DNA from: Sporobolomyces roseus
Taxonomy: Eukaryota > Basidiomycota > Microbotryomycetes > Sporidiobolales > Sporidiobolaceae
DNA: 64,000 nucleotides
Direction of reading: 5' to 3'
NCBI GenBank assembly: GCA_016617785.1
Contig: JADILM010000002.1
Coordinates: 2,170,001-2,234,000, forward strand
In this document: positions 1 through 10,169 of the stretch, one piece after another
Layout of the letters: the number at the start of each line of letters is the position of its first letter
Position numbering within the stretch: position 1 is the stretch's first letter
Made by a program: the position numbers and the translations under genes
The notes under the pieces: model-generated
Databases searched by the model: none
The model's input: the letters and a program-made list of their open reading frames with translations, nothing else
What the model was told of the DNA's origin: nothing

Positions 1-483
1 GCATCCCATCATGTCCGAAAGAGAAGGTGCAGACAACGTTTTCGGACGCGGATAAGAGCCGTCTCTTTCGGTACCTTTTCGTTCCATTTTTCTCGTCTTT
101 CGCAAGTTCATTCTTTTCCCACAGCTCGTTCGACGCTCACTTTCATTAACGACTTGGCTCGTAGTCTCGTGATCCCTTTCCACGGCTCCTCAAGAAGTTC
201 GAAGAGCGGGATTGAGACACATGCAACAAAACCTTCCTTCAAAGGGAATTATCAAACAATTGTGTTGATTGGCAAGATCAGAGATTGCTGAATCGAGACG
301 CGCTTCACGGTTCTCCCCTTTTCCTTTCACCAATCTCTTCACGCTCCTCCGGCAGGAAACCCCCAAGACCTTGCAGAGCAAGCATTCCTCTCTTCGTTTA
401 CTTCTCTATCATTTCAACTTCGACTGTGCCGGACACCCTCCCTTCCCTTCCTTTCTTCTTCTACCTCTCAACACACATCATCA
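1..483. other. upstream region of the GDSL esterase gene
   Basis: No gene could be supported here. The last 180 bases are pyrimidine-rich, as expected for a leader. A perfect 10-bp inverted repeat (arms at 15-24 and 62-71) lies near the window edge. The short open frames here share no coding features. Confidence 0.5.
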
Positions 484-1937
484 ATGACTTCCCTCGTTCA
501 ACTTTTACTTCTCACGGCGTTATCACTCGCTTCCTTCGCACCAGAGGCCCGTGCAAACTCAGTACCATCTCGACCTCACGTCGACCTCGCTCCCATCACT
601 CTACAACGCTTACGAACTCGAACAGACCGCAATTCGACCTCGATAGATGGACCTTCAACTTTCGCCAAGATTCCGCGACAACATAGATCTTTGGAAGAGA
701 GAGCGACAGGGAACCCTAAAGGAGCGAGCTTTTACTCTGCTGTTGTCGCTGTAGGAGCTTCATAGTGAGTCACACCTTTCAAGAACTGGTCGGAGAATCC
801 GAGTCTAAATTCTTCTCCGCGATTTCTCGTTTTTGTTTCCTTAGCACCGACAATGGTCACGCGCGAGATGGAAAGTACGCTTCGTCGTTACGACAGTATT
901 ACCCTTACGACAAGTACAGTGGAAAGTACACCAATGGGAAGGTTGGCGTCGAGTGGATGGTTGAGGCGACGACTTCTCCCGCTCTGAAACGATCACGAAC
1001 CGGTGCTATCGCTCTCCAAGATTGTGAGTCTCCGTATTCCTTGTATGTGCAATTACTGTCAACTGACCAATGCTTGACCTCGATACAGACGCTTACGGAG
1101 GCAGCGTCGTCAAGAATGGGCTGAGTGGAACTGGCGCCAACTCCCCTGCCGCTGTTGATCAGATCTCGAGCTACCTCTCCGACTTGAGAAGCGGCGCATT
1201 CAATCCCGGCAGCGGTCGTGTGCTTCACTACTTCAACTCTGGTACGTCTCCGACTCCCTGACTATTTCCAACCTCGGAGACTAATTTCTCTCGCTCCTCG
1301 TAGGCATTAATCCCGTCTCGCAAATCTGGAACCACGCAATGTCGGGAGGCTTCTCTGCCTCAGCGAAGGCCAATGCGGTCGCCGCCATTTCTTCCAACAT
1401 TCAAGCCTACGGAGCCTCGATTCAGTCAATCGCTCGAGACAGCACCGTCCGCTCGAAACTCGCTGGAATCGATTTCGTCATGGTCGGTATCCCTCCACTA
1501 GAGATCGTCCCTACATTCGGCTGGCAGGTATCATCGGGAGTTTCGAAATCCGACGCGCTCGATTTCCTCGAGCAACTTTCGAATCAGTACAACTCGGAAC
1601 TCAGGAAGTTCTCTTCATCTTTCAAAACTCGGTTCAGATATAGTCGAATCTTCTATTACGATCTAGCTGGACTCGTGAGTTCCCTTCTACATCAATCGAA
1701 AACCGCCGTCGAATATAACTAATCATCTCGTTTCTTTCGCAGTGGTACTCGATGAACTCTTCCCCTTCCTCGTTCGGTCTCTCAGCGTCACCGATCACCA
1801 AGTCCTGTTACGACTCCTCAACCGGTGGAGTTTGCTCAAATCCGGATAACTTCCTCTATTGGGACACGCTTCACCCGACGACAGCAGTTCACAAGATCAT
1901 GGCGCAAAAGATCAACGCGCTCGTGCTGGGGATGTAA
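484..1937 (+). CDS. secreted GDSL/SGNH-type esterase
   Basis: A predicted secreted hydrolase of the GDSL/SGNH superfamily, which cleaves ester bonds of acylated sugars or lipids; the substrate is unknown. Exons are 484-764, 845-1023, 1089-1241, 1304-1674 and 1743-1937, giving 392 residues. The first 24 residues form a hydrophobic signal peptide ending AxA. The block I nucleophile region is joined across intron 1 and reads GASYTDNGHARD, with the Ser kept but the usual Asp of GDS replaced by Ala. Block V near the C-terminus reads DTLHPTTAVHK, giving the D-x-x-H pair. All four introns have GT..AG ends and restore one frame. It converges on the GNAT gene downstream. The family call is fairly secure. 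Confidence 0.8.
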
Positions 1938-2197
1938 CGAGCTATCAATTGTCTATCTATCATTCGTTTTCATCAGCGACGTCCTAGTGACCTCGTCTGT
2001 ATCATTTTATTCCTCTACCTTTTTAATTCGCCTTGATCAAGGAGCACAGGTTGCTATCTTTCGATCCATTATTCCCCGCCATCTTCTTTTGTTTAGAACC
2101 CTCATGCATGCATTTCTCTCATTTTACGTTAACGTTGCAATAACATTTCCGAGGTTGGTCAAAAAGAAATCGCCTTTTCGCATTCCGCTTACAGACG

Positions 2198-3068
2198 CTA
2201 CTTCGACCCGCTCGCTCTCTCTTTCGCCCGTCGTTCCCGCCATTCCGACGCGAGGATGCCCACTACAATTTCAGAGAGCTGTTAGCTCTCGTTTTCTCGT
2301 CTCGCTCGGACGAATCCGACTCACTGAAAACATCGTCTCGGAATGCACCGTTCTGCCATACTGTCTGTCTCCGTCGACCTTCTTCAACGAATCCGCTATG
2401 ATGGTGGTCCAAGGATCAGCTTCCGTCGACAAAAGAGACGAAAGCGGATCTCCTTACACTGATTTGTAGCATCTCAAGGCTGCCTCGTTCCACGCAAACA
2501 CTTCGCCCTATGGTCAATTGCATCGTGTCAGAGAAGATCGGGTTGGCAAGATGAAAAGATTCGAGAGAAGAAACTCACTTCAACCTTGTTGAGTCCGAAA
2601 CCGTTGAACGCTCGTTCCAACATCCATTCCATCGCTTCCTTCGCGTATCCCTTCCCCTATAGAGTGGAACACATCAGCTCAGACATCGAAAGGAGGCGGA
2701 AGAGTGCTGCTTACTTGATGTTTCGGTGAAATCGCAAGTCCAAAAGTTGCTTTTCGATGCAGATTGTTGATCTTGTCGATGGTGAGCCACCCCGCAGGCT
2801 CGAGGTCCTTCGTCGCTTTCGTCTCTGCATCCTCTGGGCCTTTACTCACGCAGAAAATGCAATCGAGAGCGGCAGTATCCGATAATTGTTTGAACCATTT
2901 CTCGACTTGTTCCTTGGTTTGCGGTCGTACCGAGTTTGCAGTCAATCCATGTTGTACTGATTCGTCGTTGTAGAGATTCCAGAGGAAACCATTTGGTTGT
3001 TCGAAGTCGGCCGGTTCGGGTGAACGGAAAACGAGACGAGAGGTCGAAAATGATGGAGTTTCGATCAT
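2198..3068 (-). CDS. GNAT-family N-acetyltransferase (copy 1)
   Basis: A predicted acetyl-CoA-dependent N-acetyltransferase of the RimJ/RimL-like GNAT group. Exons on the minus strand are 3068-2715, 2656-2579, 2507-2458, 2395-2325 and 2262-2198, giving 205 residues. It starts MIETPSFSTSRLVFR. The acetyl-CoA pyrophosphate-binding turn is at the start of exon 2 (GKGYAKEAMEWM), and the family's C-terminal GFVEEGRRR segment is present. The start was chosen by alignment with the paralog at 33203; the open frame continues upstream to 3146, but that hydrophobic stretch is probably leader. Exons 2-4 (78, 50 and 71 nt) match those of the second copy exactly. The substrate cannot be told. Confidence 0.82.
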
Positions 3069-3507
3069 CTTTCGAGGAGGATATGAGAGCAGAAGCGAGC
3101 TGGGAAGACAGAGAAGTGAAAGGTAGAGAAGCAAGAAGCAGAGCAAGCCAAAGTCGAGTCGAGGAAGAGCCGTTCGATCGAGTCAGGGGAGACTACTCCA
3201 CGTGGAGTTCACAGACATGCCTCTTTTCTCCCTTGGCCAGTAGAATGGACTACTACATCAACCCTGTCTCAACCACCAGCGCCCTCTACCCTTGCGTTGA
3301 GCTTTTGTCGAAAGGTTGAGTGAAGGGAAACTTAAACTCTTGAGTTGTTGAAAAGGTGTGAGAGCTTGCTAGCGGTCGATATAGCTGCTTCAATAGATAT
3401 GGAGTGCCTCGAGCGTATCTTCGGTGAACTAGAAGGTGATGGGAGGTGAAGAAAGGGCAGAGAAGATCAAGTTCGTTTCTTGTTCTCTTTCATCTCACTC
3501 GTCGACA
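3069..3507. promoter_or_regulatory. divergent promoter region, GNAT / F-box
   Basis: These 439 bases separate the start codons of the minus-strand GNAT gene and the plus-strand F-box-like gene, so they should hold both promoters. I see no clear binding site or coding sequence. Confidence 0.45.
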
Positions 3508-4997
3508 ATGAGTTTCAATCGCCTACCTGCCGAAGTCAAACAGCTTATTATCAATCAAGCTGCCTATTCGGATGCAGCACACCGCAGCCATGCAGAAGAA
3601 GCCGATTCAGATTTAGATTCAGCTTCAACTGTAGCCTACCAACACGATGGGGAAAGAGGTAGGTCTGTACAAACGTTGTCGAAAGTCAGTACAGAGATAC
3701 GTACTCTGTGCTATCCACATCTCTTCTCGGTACGTTCGAGTATCTTCTTTCCTCATCTGCAACTCGTTGATCAAATCATTCGAGAGAACAGGTCCTGCGC
3801 GTCTCTCGATGCCAACAGAAGATCTTCCAACATCGCATGCTCGAATCTCCTATCCGCAACTATCTCACAACGTTAGAAATCGATCCCAAAGCCGACCTCG
3901 AATCGCTTTCCTTTGCGCTCTTCCATGTTTGCCCTCGTCTGCCCAACCTGGATTCAGTCACCTTCAGTGGTAAAATGTGGTACAAGCTACTCGGTCCGAA
4001 TATCCGCGCAAGCGATGTCGAAGCTCAACGAGAAACCGTCAAGAAATTCGCTCAATTGGCGAGCAGAGTTCGATCCTGGAACCTCGAATACGACAACCCT
4101 CAGCAGATCATCACTTACCTCTTTCTGAATCCCTCAATCATTCACAGCTTGACGATCCCAGCTCTCCTCCTCCTCGAGACCTCTCCGTTTCCCGCCGTAC
4201 TCGCACAGTTATCCGCTCTACGACATCTCACCCTCTCCTTCGACGGATTTCTCCTCCCTCATCCTTGCCTAATTCCGACTTCTGCACTCGACATCCAATA
4301 CTCCTTCCGAGATACCCTCTGCTCACTCAAGTTCGTAATCAGCTCGAAGAAGGAGGTTCAAGAAGATTTCGATGTCACTTTGCTCGAGTTCGCAAGCCTC
4401 TTTCCCTCACTTCGACTTCTCCACGTCGATTTCAATACCACTCCGATCTTCATCGAAATCTCTCCCATCAGTCTTCCACAACTAGCGAAACTCGAAATCC
4501 GCTGTCACGATCAATCCTCCGCAAGCGAAATCCTTCGCCTCCTCGACCTACCTCGTCTTGTCTACCTTCAGCTCGAATTCGATCAGTCTCACAACTTACC
4601 TTACAAGAGTTTGTTATCGGCTGAGATGGATGAACTCGTCGAACGAATAACGGAACTGAGTGACAGTCTCAAAGTACTCTACCTCAAGCACCCGATCGGC
4701 ATGTACAGGAGAGTCTGGTCACAACTTGTTAAGGACCTCGAGACGCACGGAATCCAAATTCGCAAGAACTGGTCAGATGGAGGAGCGGAAACTGAAGTGT
4801 TCTCGACGCCGCTCAATCAAGAAGAAGAGCAATTCGTTCAGTTATCGGACGTACTCGGAGAACTCCTCGTTGAGCTGGGGAATCGAATTGCGGAGAAAGG
4901 GCAGAGATTGGCTGGAGAAGGGAAAGTTGGGGAAATGAGGACCATGTTGAGTCAGTTGCAAGGGATCAGAACTATGGAGGAATGGCAGAACGAGTGA
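3508..4997 (+). CDS. F-box-like protein with LRR-like tail
   Basis: A probable substrate adaptor of an SCF ubiquitin ligase. Exons are 3508-3729 and 3792-4997, giving 475 residues. The N-terminus has an F-box-like run (FNRLPAEVKQLIINQA), followed by a long region of repeated short Leu-rich blocks (for example LRHLTLSF and LVYLQLEF) that resembles degenerate leucine-rich repeats. The last 60 residues are charged and helical. The start is the Met directly before the F-box-like motif; an upstream in-frame Met at 3436 would add 24 residues with no motif. It lies just upstream of the first MYND gene, on the same strand. The F-box call rests on pattern only. Confidence 0.6.
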
Positions 4998-5299
4998 GGA
5001 CAGAGAAGATAGCTGGGGAGTGCGGACGATGAAAGAGGAGATTGAAATGGGTGCGAAAGCTTGAGGAAGATCGAGAAGCGCTTTCGAAGAATCGGTAGGA
5101 GCGCTCGAGATATAGGAATGCAACGTCGGAGCTCGCTTCACACCAGCGCATTAGCTAAGCTGAGAGCGCGAAGGGAGAGGTCCGCGGAATCGCTTCGGAG
5201 CGAGATAGCTCTCCTTTCTCTTCTCTTCTCTTTCCTCTTCCCTTCACTCCTGCCGCTTTCGACTCCAATCCGCCCACATCCTTACTCGATAGCTTCAAG
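4998..5299. other. intergenic, MYND-1 promoter and leader
   Basis: No gene is visible. The segment holds the conserved MYND promoter element (5179-5200) and a CT-rich leader that runs to the ATG at 5300. Confidence 0.5.
5179..5200 (+). promoter_or_regulatory. conserved MYND promoter element, copy 1
   Basis: The core TCCGCGGAATCGCTTCGGAG ends 100 bases before the ATG and is followed by a CT-rich tract. Near-identical elements sit at similar distances before the other MYND genes. The role is inferred from conservation only. Confidence 0.55.
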
Positions 5300-6281
5300 A
5301 TGACTACCGCAACCGCTCCGCAAACCCTAGGAGGGTGTGTCGTATGCGGAAAAGCCTCATCAACTCGTTGTTCGAAATGCAACAAAGCTGGAATTGATTG
5401 GATGTTCTTCTGTTCTCAAGAGCATCAAACGCTTGTGAGTAATGTCGAATGCATCTCTCATGGACTCGAGCTGACTTTTGAGGCGAGTAGATCTGGTCCT
5501 CTCACAAACGAGTTTGCGGCTCGAACCCCTTCAAATGGCCGTCTCTCAATGAAGCTGAGGTATCCGATCTACTTCGACTAGTCAAAGAGCCTCTCATCAC
5601 GTTGAACGAGAAAGATCCTCACAATAGTCCGAGGGAATCAAGGTTGGAGAAAGATGTGAGATTGCAAGAAAGGGCAAACCTAGCAGAAGCTGAGGCTTAT
5701 TACGCTGTGAGTACTCTTCGTCACGACTACAGCGGATCTGATCTAACAATGCATATTGGCGGACCCAGCAACGAGCGAAGGAGGCGTCGAAACCCATTCT
5801 TACAGAGCAAGCTATTCTTCGCCTTGTCTCTTTGCGAATCACTCTCTTCGATCTCAGGAACTTCGAGCTGTTCTGGACCTATCGCGGGCAGATCGGAAGT
5901 ATCATCTCGCCGGACAAATTCCTCCGCGTCGTCGCCGAAAGTCCTTTCGATTACCTCGCCTATCTCGTCGGAAGCACCATCGTAACTTGTTATGGCGACG
6001 CTATCGACACTCCTCAGTATACTCTACTCCATCATCGACTTCTCATTATCATCGCCCTCGGATCCCTTCGTCAACAAGAAGAGATTGGATCCGAAAAGAG
6101 GCAAGCTCTCTTGAGCTATTCCACTGACGGTCTCGACTGGTTCATCTCGTTGGTCGAGAGTGGAGACATGACGCTTTACTTCGGATCACTCTCTGATATT
6201 TTCGAGAACCTCATTCCGAAGTTGATGAAAGAGTTGTGCGTTGCCAACCCGTCGTTGAGCGAAAGGTTGAAGCTCGAGTGA
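5300..6281 (+). CDS. MYND zinc-finger protein MYND-1
   Basis: A member of a local five-gene family with an N-terminal MYND zinc finger, a protein-interaction module that binds two zinc ions. Exons are 5300-5434, 5491-5706 and 5769-6281, giving 287 residues. All ligands are present: CVVC, then CSKC, then FFC with H four residues on, and after the first intron H-K-R-V-C. Intron 1 splits the finger between the Cys-rich half and the final His/Cys pair, as in every family member. The C-terminal 170 residues share a PFDYLAYLVGST block and an HRLL block with the paralogs but match no family I recognise. It is the outer MYND gene of cassette A. Confidence 0.82.
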
Positions 6282-6726
6282 GCCGGGCAGAAGCGAATGG
6301 TCGAAAGAGTGAGGTAATGTGCAGCCAAGAAGAGCTATAGGGGAAGAGTTTGAGTAGCGAGAGGTGGTGTTTTCACTGTTTTTGTCTACGTCGAGATCTT
6401 TGCGATTTTCTGGAAAAGTGCGAAAAAGATCAGTATTAAGGTTTCTAGTGGTGCTGTCGGAGAGTGAGACAGATAGGACGCGAAGCAAGGAGAGCGAGTC
6501 TATTCATGCGGCAGAAGCGAGGAAGCTTCGACAGTAGTTTGCGAAACTTGGTTTTGCGAGAGCAGTCTACCTGGTTGGGATGATCGCCTGAATACCTTCA
6601 GGGACAGCAGGAGCCGGCTCAGATCTGTAGAATCTCTTCGTGTCGCGAGTCGATGGAGCAGTGACGTTGTGAATTCTGGTTTCAGAGTCAACTACGAAAA
6701 ACCTTGTTTCATGCTTAATGTCTCGC
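6282..6726. other. convergent intergenic region
   Basis: This lies between the stop of MYND-1 and the proposed stop of the F-box gene of cassette A. An unspliced reading of the F-box gene would extend to 6567. I see no other gene. Confidence 0.45.
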
Positions 6727-8215
6727 TCATCTGCAGCGAGGACGAGGAATTCAGCAAGCGAATCGAGAGAGAACCCTCGAGCGAGAGCGAGAAAAAGAAA
6801 GACATACGCTGGTATCCGAGATAATCCCTGTGCTCGCTTCGTTTTCCGCCAATACGCACGATGACGTCTCAGCTCGCTCAGCTCTGCGTCGTCAACCCTC
6901 TTTGCGTCGACCGTGCCACCTTCCAATCTAACCCCTTCCTTCTCAGCGACTTCGGCCAATCTTTCAAAATCGTCGAGTTCGAATCCATCCGTCCAAGTTG
7001 CCGGTCTCCACCCTAAAGCTTGCATGAGCGAGTAGTCAACGGCATCTGGGGCGACAAACCTGGGGATACGCTCGCCTTCTACCGCGGGCAAATCCTCCAA
7101 ATTGTCCAATTCGACGACCTCCAGAGTTGGTATCTTGGTCGAACCGGACAGAAATCGGGTAACTTCGGGAGCCGTCAGTGACTCGTTGATGCCGAATCGT
7201 AAACGTTGCAATGGAAGATTCGGGAGTACGGGATAGAGATCGTCCAAGGGGATTTCGGGTAACCCAAGCACTTTGAGCGAAGTGAATTTGGCGAGAATCC
7301 GAGGGAGAGTTGTTGACTCCTCGTGCGACTGATCTCCGAGGTCGAGGATGAGGGTTTCGACGTTTTGCGGATTCGGAAGTTGGTCGAGAAAGTCGAGAAC
7401 TCGATCGAGATCATCGAGGGAGAGGTCTGTGAGAGTAAGCGATGTGAGAGCCGGGAAGGACGAGGCGAGAGATGGGAGAAGGGAAGAGTCGCTGAGAATT
7501 GCTCCCAATGAAAGATGCTGAATCTTGACGAAGGATGGTGTTGCCGGGAGAGGAATGCGAGAGGAAGGGGAATGGGAAGATAAATTGGAAGAATTTGGGA
7601 TGTTGAACGTGAAGTCGTCGAGGGCTGGATACTTGCCAATAATGTCGATTATCTGGGGTGGATGAAAGAATTTGGCGTCGCACTCGGAAGGAAAGTCGAC
7701 CCGGAGCTCTTCGAGAGTTTGGGAGAAGGGGAAGACGACGTCTTTCCGACTCGCCAGCCTTGCGAATCGACTAGGCCCGACAATCTGAAGGCATTCAAGG
7801 CGTTTCAGAGAGTGTAGCACTGCCAGCAAATCGGCATTTGACGAAGTTTCAGGGTCGATCTCATCAACGTCCCATTCGTCGTCCACTTCCTCCGAATTCC
7901 TCTTCAGTTCGAAGGTGAATGACTTGGTATCTGCTAGGAGGCCTGGTCGAGATTGTGCTGTCCGACAGAAGAGTGCGAGGGCTTCAAAGGTGTTGAGCCA
8001 AACGATTTCGTAGAGGTTGCGACGAAAGAAAGGGAGAAACCGTTTCGAAAGGGGTCCCCTGGTATTGACGTACTCCAGGATTTGACCGACCAGCTCGTTC
8101 GGCAATCGAGAGAAGTAATCCTTGGCCTGTGGACAGGGCGGAGAAATGAGTTGGGAGTGAAAACAGAGGAGAGGAAGAGCGAGGAAGCGAGAGGACTTAC
8201 GTTGAGATTATCCAT
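6727..8215 (-). CDS. F-box/LRR-like protein, cassette A
   Basis: A probable F-box substrate adaptor. Minus-strand exons are 8215-8201, 8126-6808 and 6730-6727, giving 445 residues. A 15-nt first exon (MDNLN) is spliced to an F-box-like start, DYFSRLPNELVGQILEYV. The rest carries many Leu-rich blocks (LTSLTLTDLSL, LKVLGLPEIPL). The last intron (6807-6731, GTATGT..GCAG) leads directly to a TGA; without splicing the frame runs on to 6567 with about 75 unrelated residues. I prefer the spliced form because copy B also has an intron at this place. It shares a 154-bp promoter with the PPTase gene. Confidence 0.62.
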
Positions 8216-8369
8216 CTTATCAAATGATCTCTCGAGGGTACTCCTGAGGTTCTAGTAGCTCGATCTGATTCGGAGTGATTGGTAGAAAGAAGAGAAACGA
8301 ATCTTGATCTTTCTCGTCTCCTCCCACTTCACTTCCACTTCTGAGAGAGCCAGTACTACTCCGAACGAA
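8216..8369. promoter_or_regulatory. bidirectional promoter, cassette A
   Basis: A 154-bp gap between the divergent F-box and PPTase start codons. The same gap is 154 bp in copy B and 153 bp in copy C, with clear sequence similarity, so it probably drives both genes. Confidence 0.6.
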
Positions 8370-8875
8370 ATGATAGTAGGAATAGGAGTCGACCTGCTTC
8401 ATCTCCCTCGCTTACGAAGTCTCCTCGTTCGAAGGAATCCTCAACAACTCGCTTCAAGAATCCTTTCAAAGGAAGAGCTACAAGAGTGGGAGGGGCGTGA
8501 GAGCCTTCGGAGTACGAAGCAGATGGAAAGCTACTTGGCTCTGAGGTGTGTCTACACTTCCTTCGTTCCCCTCCTTCGCTTTGACTGACTTTGCTCGTCT
8601 CACTCTTCTCTTCCCCCTCCCCTCTGTCACTTGCCAGGTGGACAGCTAAGGAAGCAGCATACAAAGCTCTCTACCCTGTCGTCAAGCCGACTTGGAAGGA
8701 TCTCGTCGTCAGGAAGCTAGAGAAGAAACCGATTCTCGAATTCTCACCTTCGTTCCTCTCCAACTCGAGTCTTCAGCACTCCTTCGACGGCTCACTCGAC
8801 CAGCTCAAGATACATCTCAGCGTTAGCCACGATGGAGATATGATGGTGGCTTACGTCGTCGTTGAACAAGGTTGA
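8370..8875 (+). CDS. AcpS-type phosphopantetheinyl transferase, copy A
   Basis: Predicted to transfer 4'-phosphopantetheine from CoA to a serine of an acyl carrier protein; in fungi the AcpS-type enzyme (Ppt2 class) serves mitochondrial ACP. Exons are 8370-8545 and 8638-8875, giving 137 residues, close to the short AcpS form. The metal-binding Asp is in GIGVDLLHLPR, the KEA motif is in WTAKEAAYKAL, and the C-terminal strand HLSVSHDGD matches the family. I see no clear targeting peptide. It diverges from the F-box gene. Copy B is intact and copy C is broken, so this may be one of two working copies. Confidence 0.8.
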
Positions 8876-10169
8876 TCAGAGGTCTAAATCGACGAAGCGA
8901 CGACAGCAAGGTGAGTTTCTTGAATTAGCGACAGCGGATTCTCCCAGCTGATCGACGTCGCTCGAACAGATTCTCAACCATCTGATGAAACCTTGAGCGA
9001 TAGTTCCGCAGACAGCCTCGTCGACGATGAGCCCTGATCAAGATCAGTCGATTCGTCGTCAACATCGCTCCAGCTCTTCGAATCGTCCTCGCTGGTCGCC
9101 GGAACTCTTCGCCTTCAAGTATTCGACAGACAGAATGTCAACGCACGCTGGATCTCTCCGGATCGACGAGCAGCATTGAATAGCAGGACTCGATCGGAAT
9201 CTCCCCATCTTCGACAGCGAGATATACTCTTGATCCTGCACGCTCACATCTAACTCGTCCTACACTGCCGATTCAAGAAGATGCTCCACACTACTCTCGT
9301 CGATTCCATCTACATCCTCGCACTCGCCTCGCTCTCCCTAAATGTGATCGAACTCAGACAGCAGATCATGCTTCACACTCCTACTTTCCTCGGACACTAT
9401 CGACCTCTTCTTCGTCCAACTCTCGACCTCTTCTTCATCACATTCTCCTCGCCTGTCTCACCCCGCTCTCCCTCCCGTGTGCAACTTGTGCCGATCCTCG
9501 ATTCTTCGCCTTCGAAATCTGGAGAGCAAACGACGGTCGAAGGAGTGATTCGGACCAGGAAGGGGAGAAAAGGAAGTCGAGCTTGGTGTCGAATGAGGAA
9601 ACAGCGATCAGAAGAATGAAGAAAGGGAGATAGAGAAACTGAGGAGAGGGAGAAGCGAAGCGTGGATTCAGGAAGGAAGAGGGGAACGAGAAGCTGGAGA
9701 AGGGGGAGACTCTAGAAGGGATGGCAGTTGCTCGAGTATAGCGATGACAGTGAAACGATCTGACATTGATAGGAGGAGATTCGGGAGAGGGATTTGACGG
9801 AGGATGAAAGCGAGAAAGATCAGGAGTCAAGGAACGATTACAACAACTCGGGGGTACACACTGGGCGCTGTGGATGACATGATAGAGTGTGAACCTAGTC
9901 TGTCTTCGACGCGAAGGGGGGAGTAGAGCGAGGAGAAGTTGATTTGCGAAGTGATTGCGAAACAGAGAGAGTAGGGAAACACTCGCGAGGGAGGGGATGC
10001 AAATACGTTTTGTATCAGTGTCCTGTCGAAGTCAAGAGTGCGACGAGAGAGGTCCGCTGAATCGCTTCGGAGAGGAGAGGAATTCTGTTTCTCTCTCTCT
10101 CTCTCTTCCTTCCTCACTCTTCACCCTCTCAACTCGAAATCGCTCTCAGACTCTCTCGATAGCCTCAAG
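8876..10169. other. cassette spacer A, no supported gene
   Basis: About 1.3 kb between PPTase and MYND-2, present at nearly the same length in copies B (35213-36513) and C (52322-53631). The part just after the PPTase stop holds a conserved open stretch (about 8960-9250) that in this copy has an in-frame TGA. The part near 9430-9830 is pyrimidine-rich on the minus strand. Open frames do not agree among the copies, so I do not annotate a gene. Confidence 0.5.
10051..10072 (+). promoter_or_regulatory. conserved MYND promoter element, copy 2
   Basis: The element GGTCCGCTGAATCGCTTCGG ends 98 bases before the ATG of MYND-2 and is followed by a CT dinucleotide run. It matches the element before MYND-1 with one core change. 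Confidence 0.55.

Noticed and set aside
3069..3146. N-terminal extension of GNAT copy 1 that looks like a signal peptide
   Set aside because: The paralog aligns from the later Met, and the extension is a translation of pyrimidine-rich leader.
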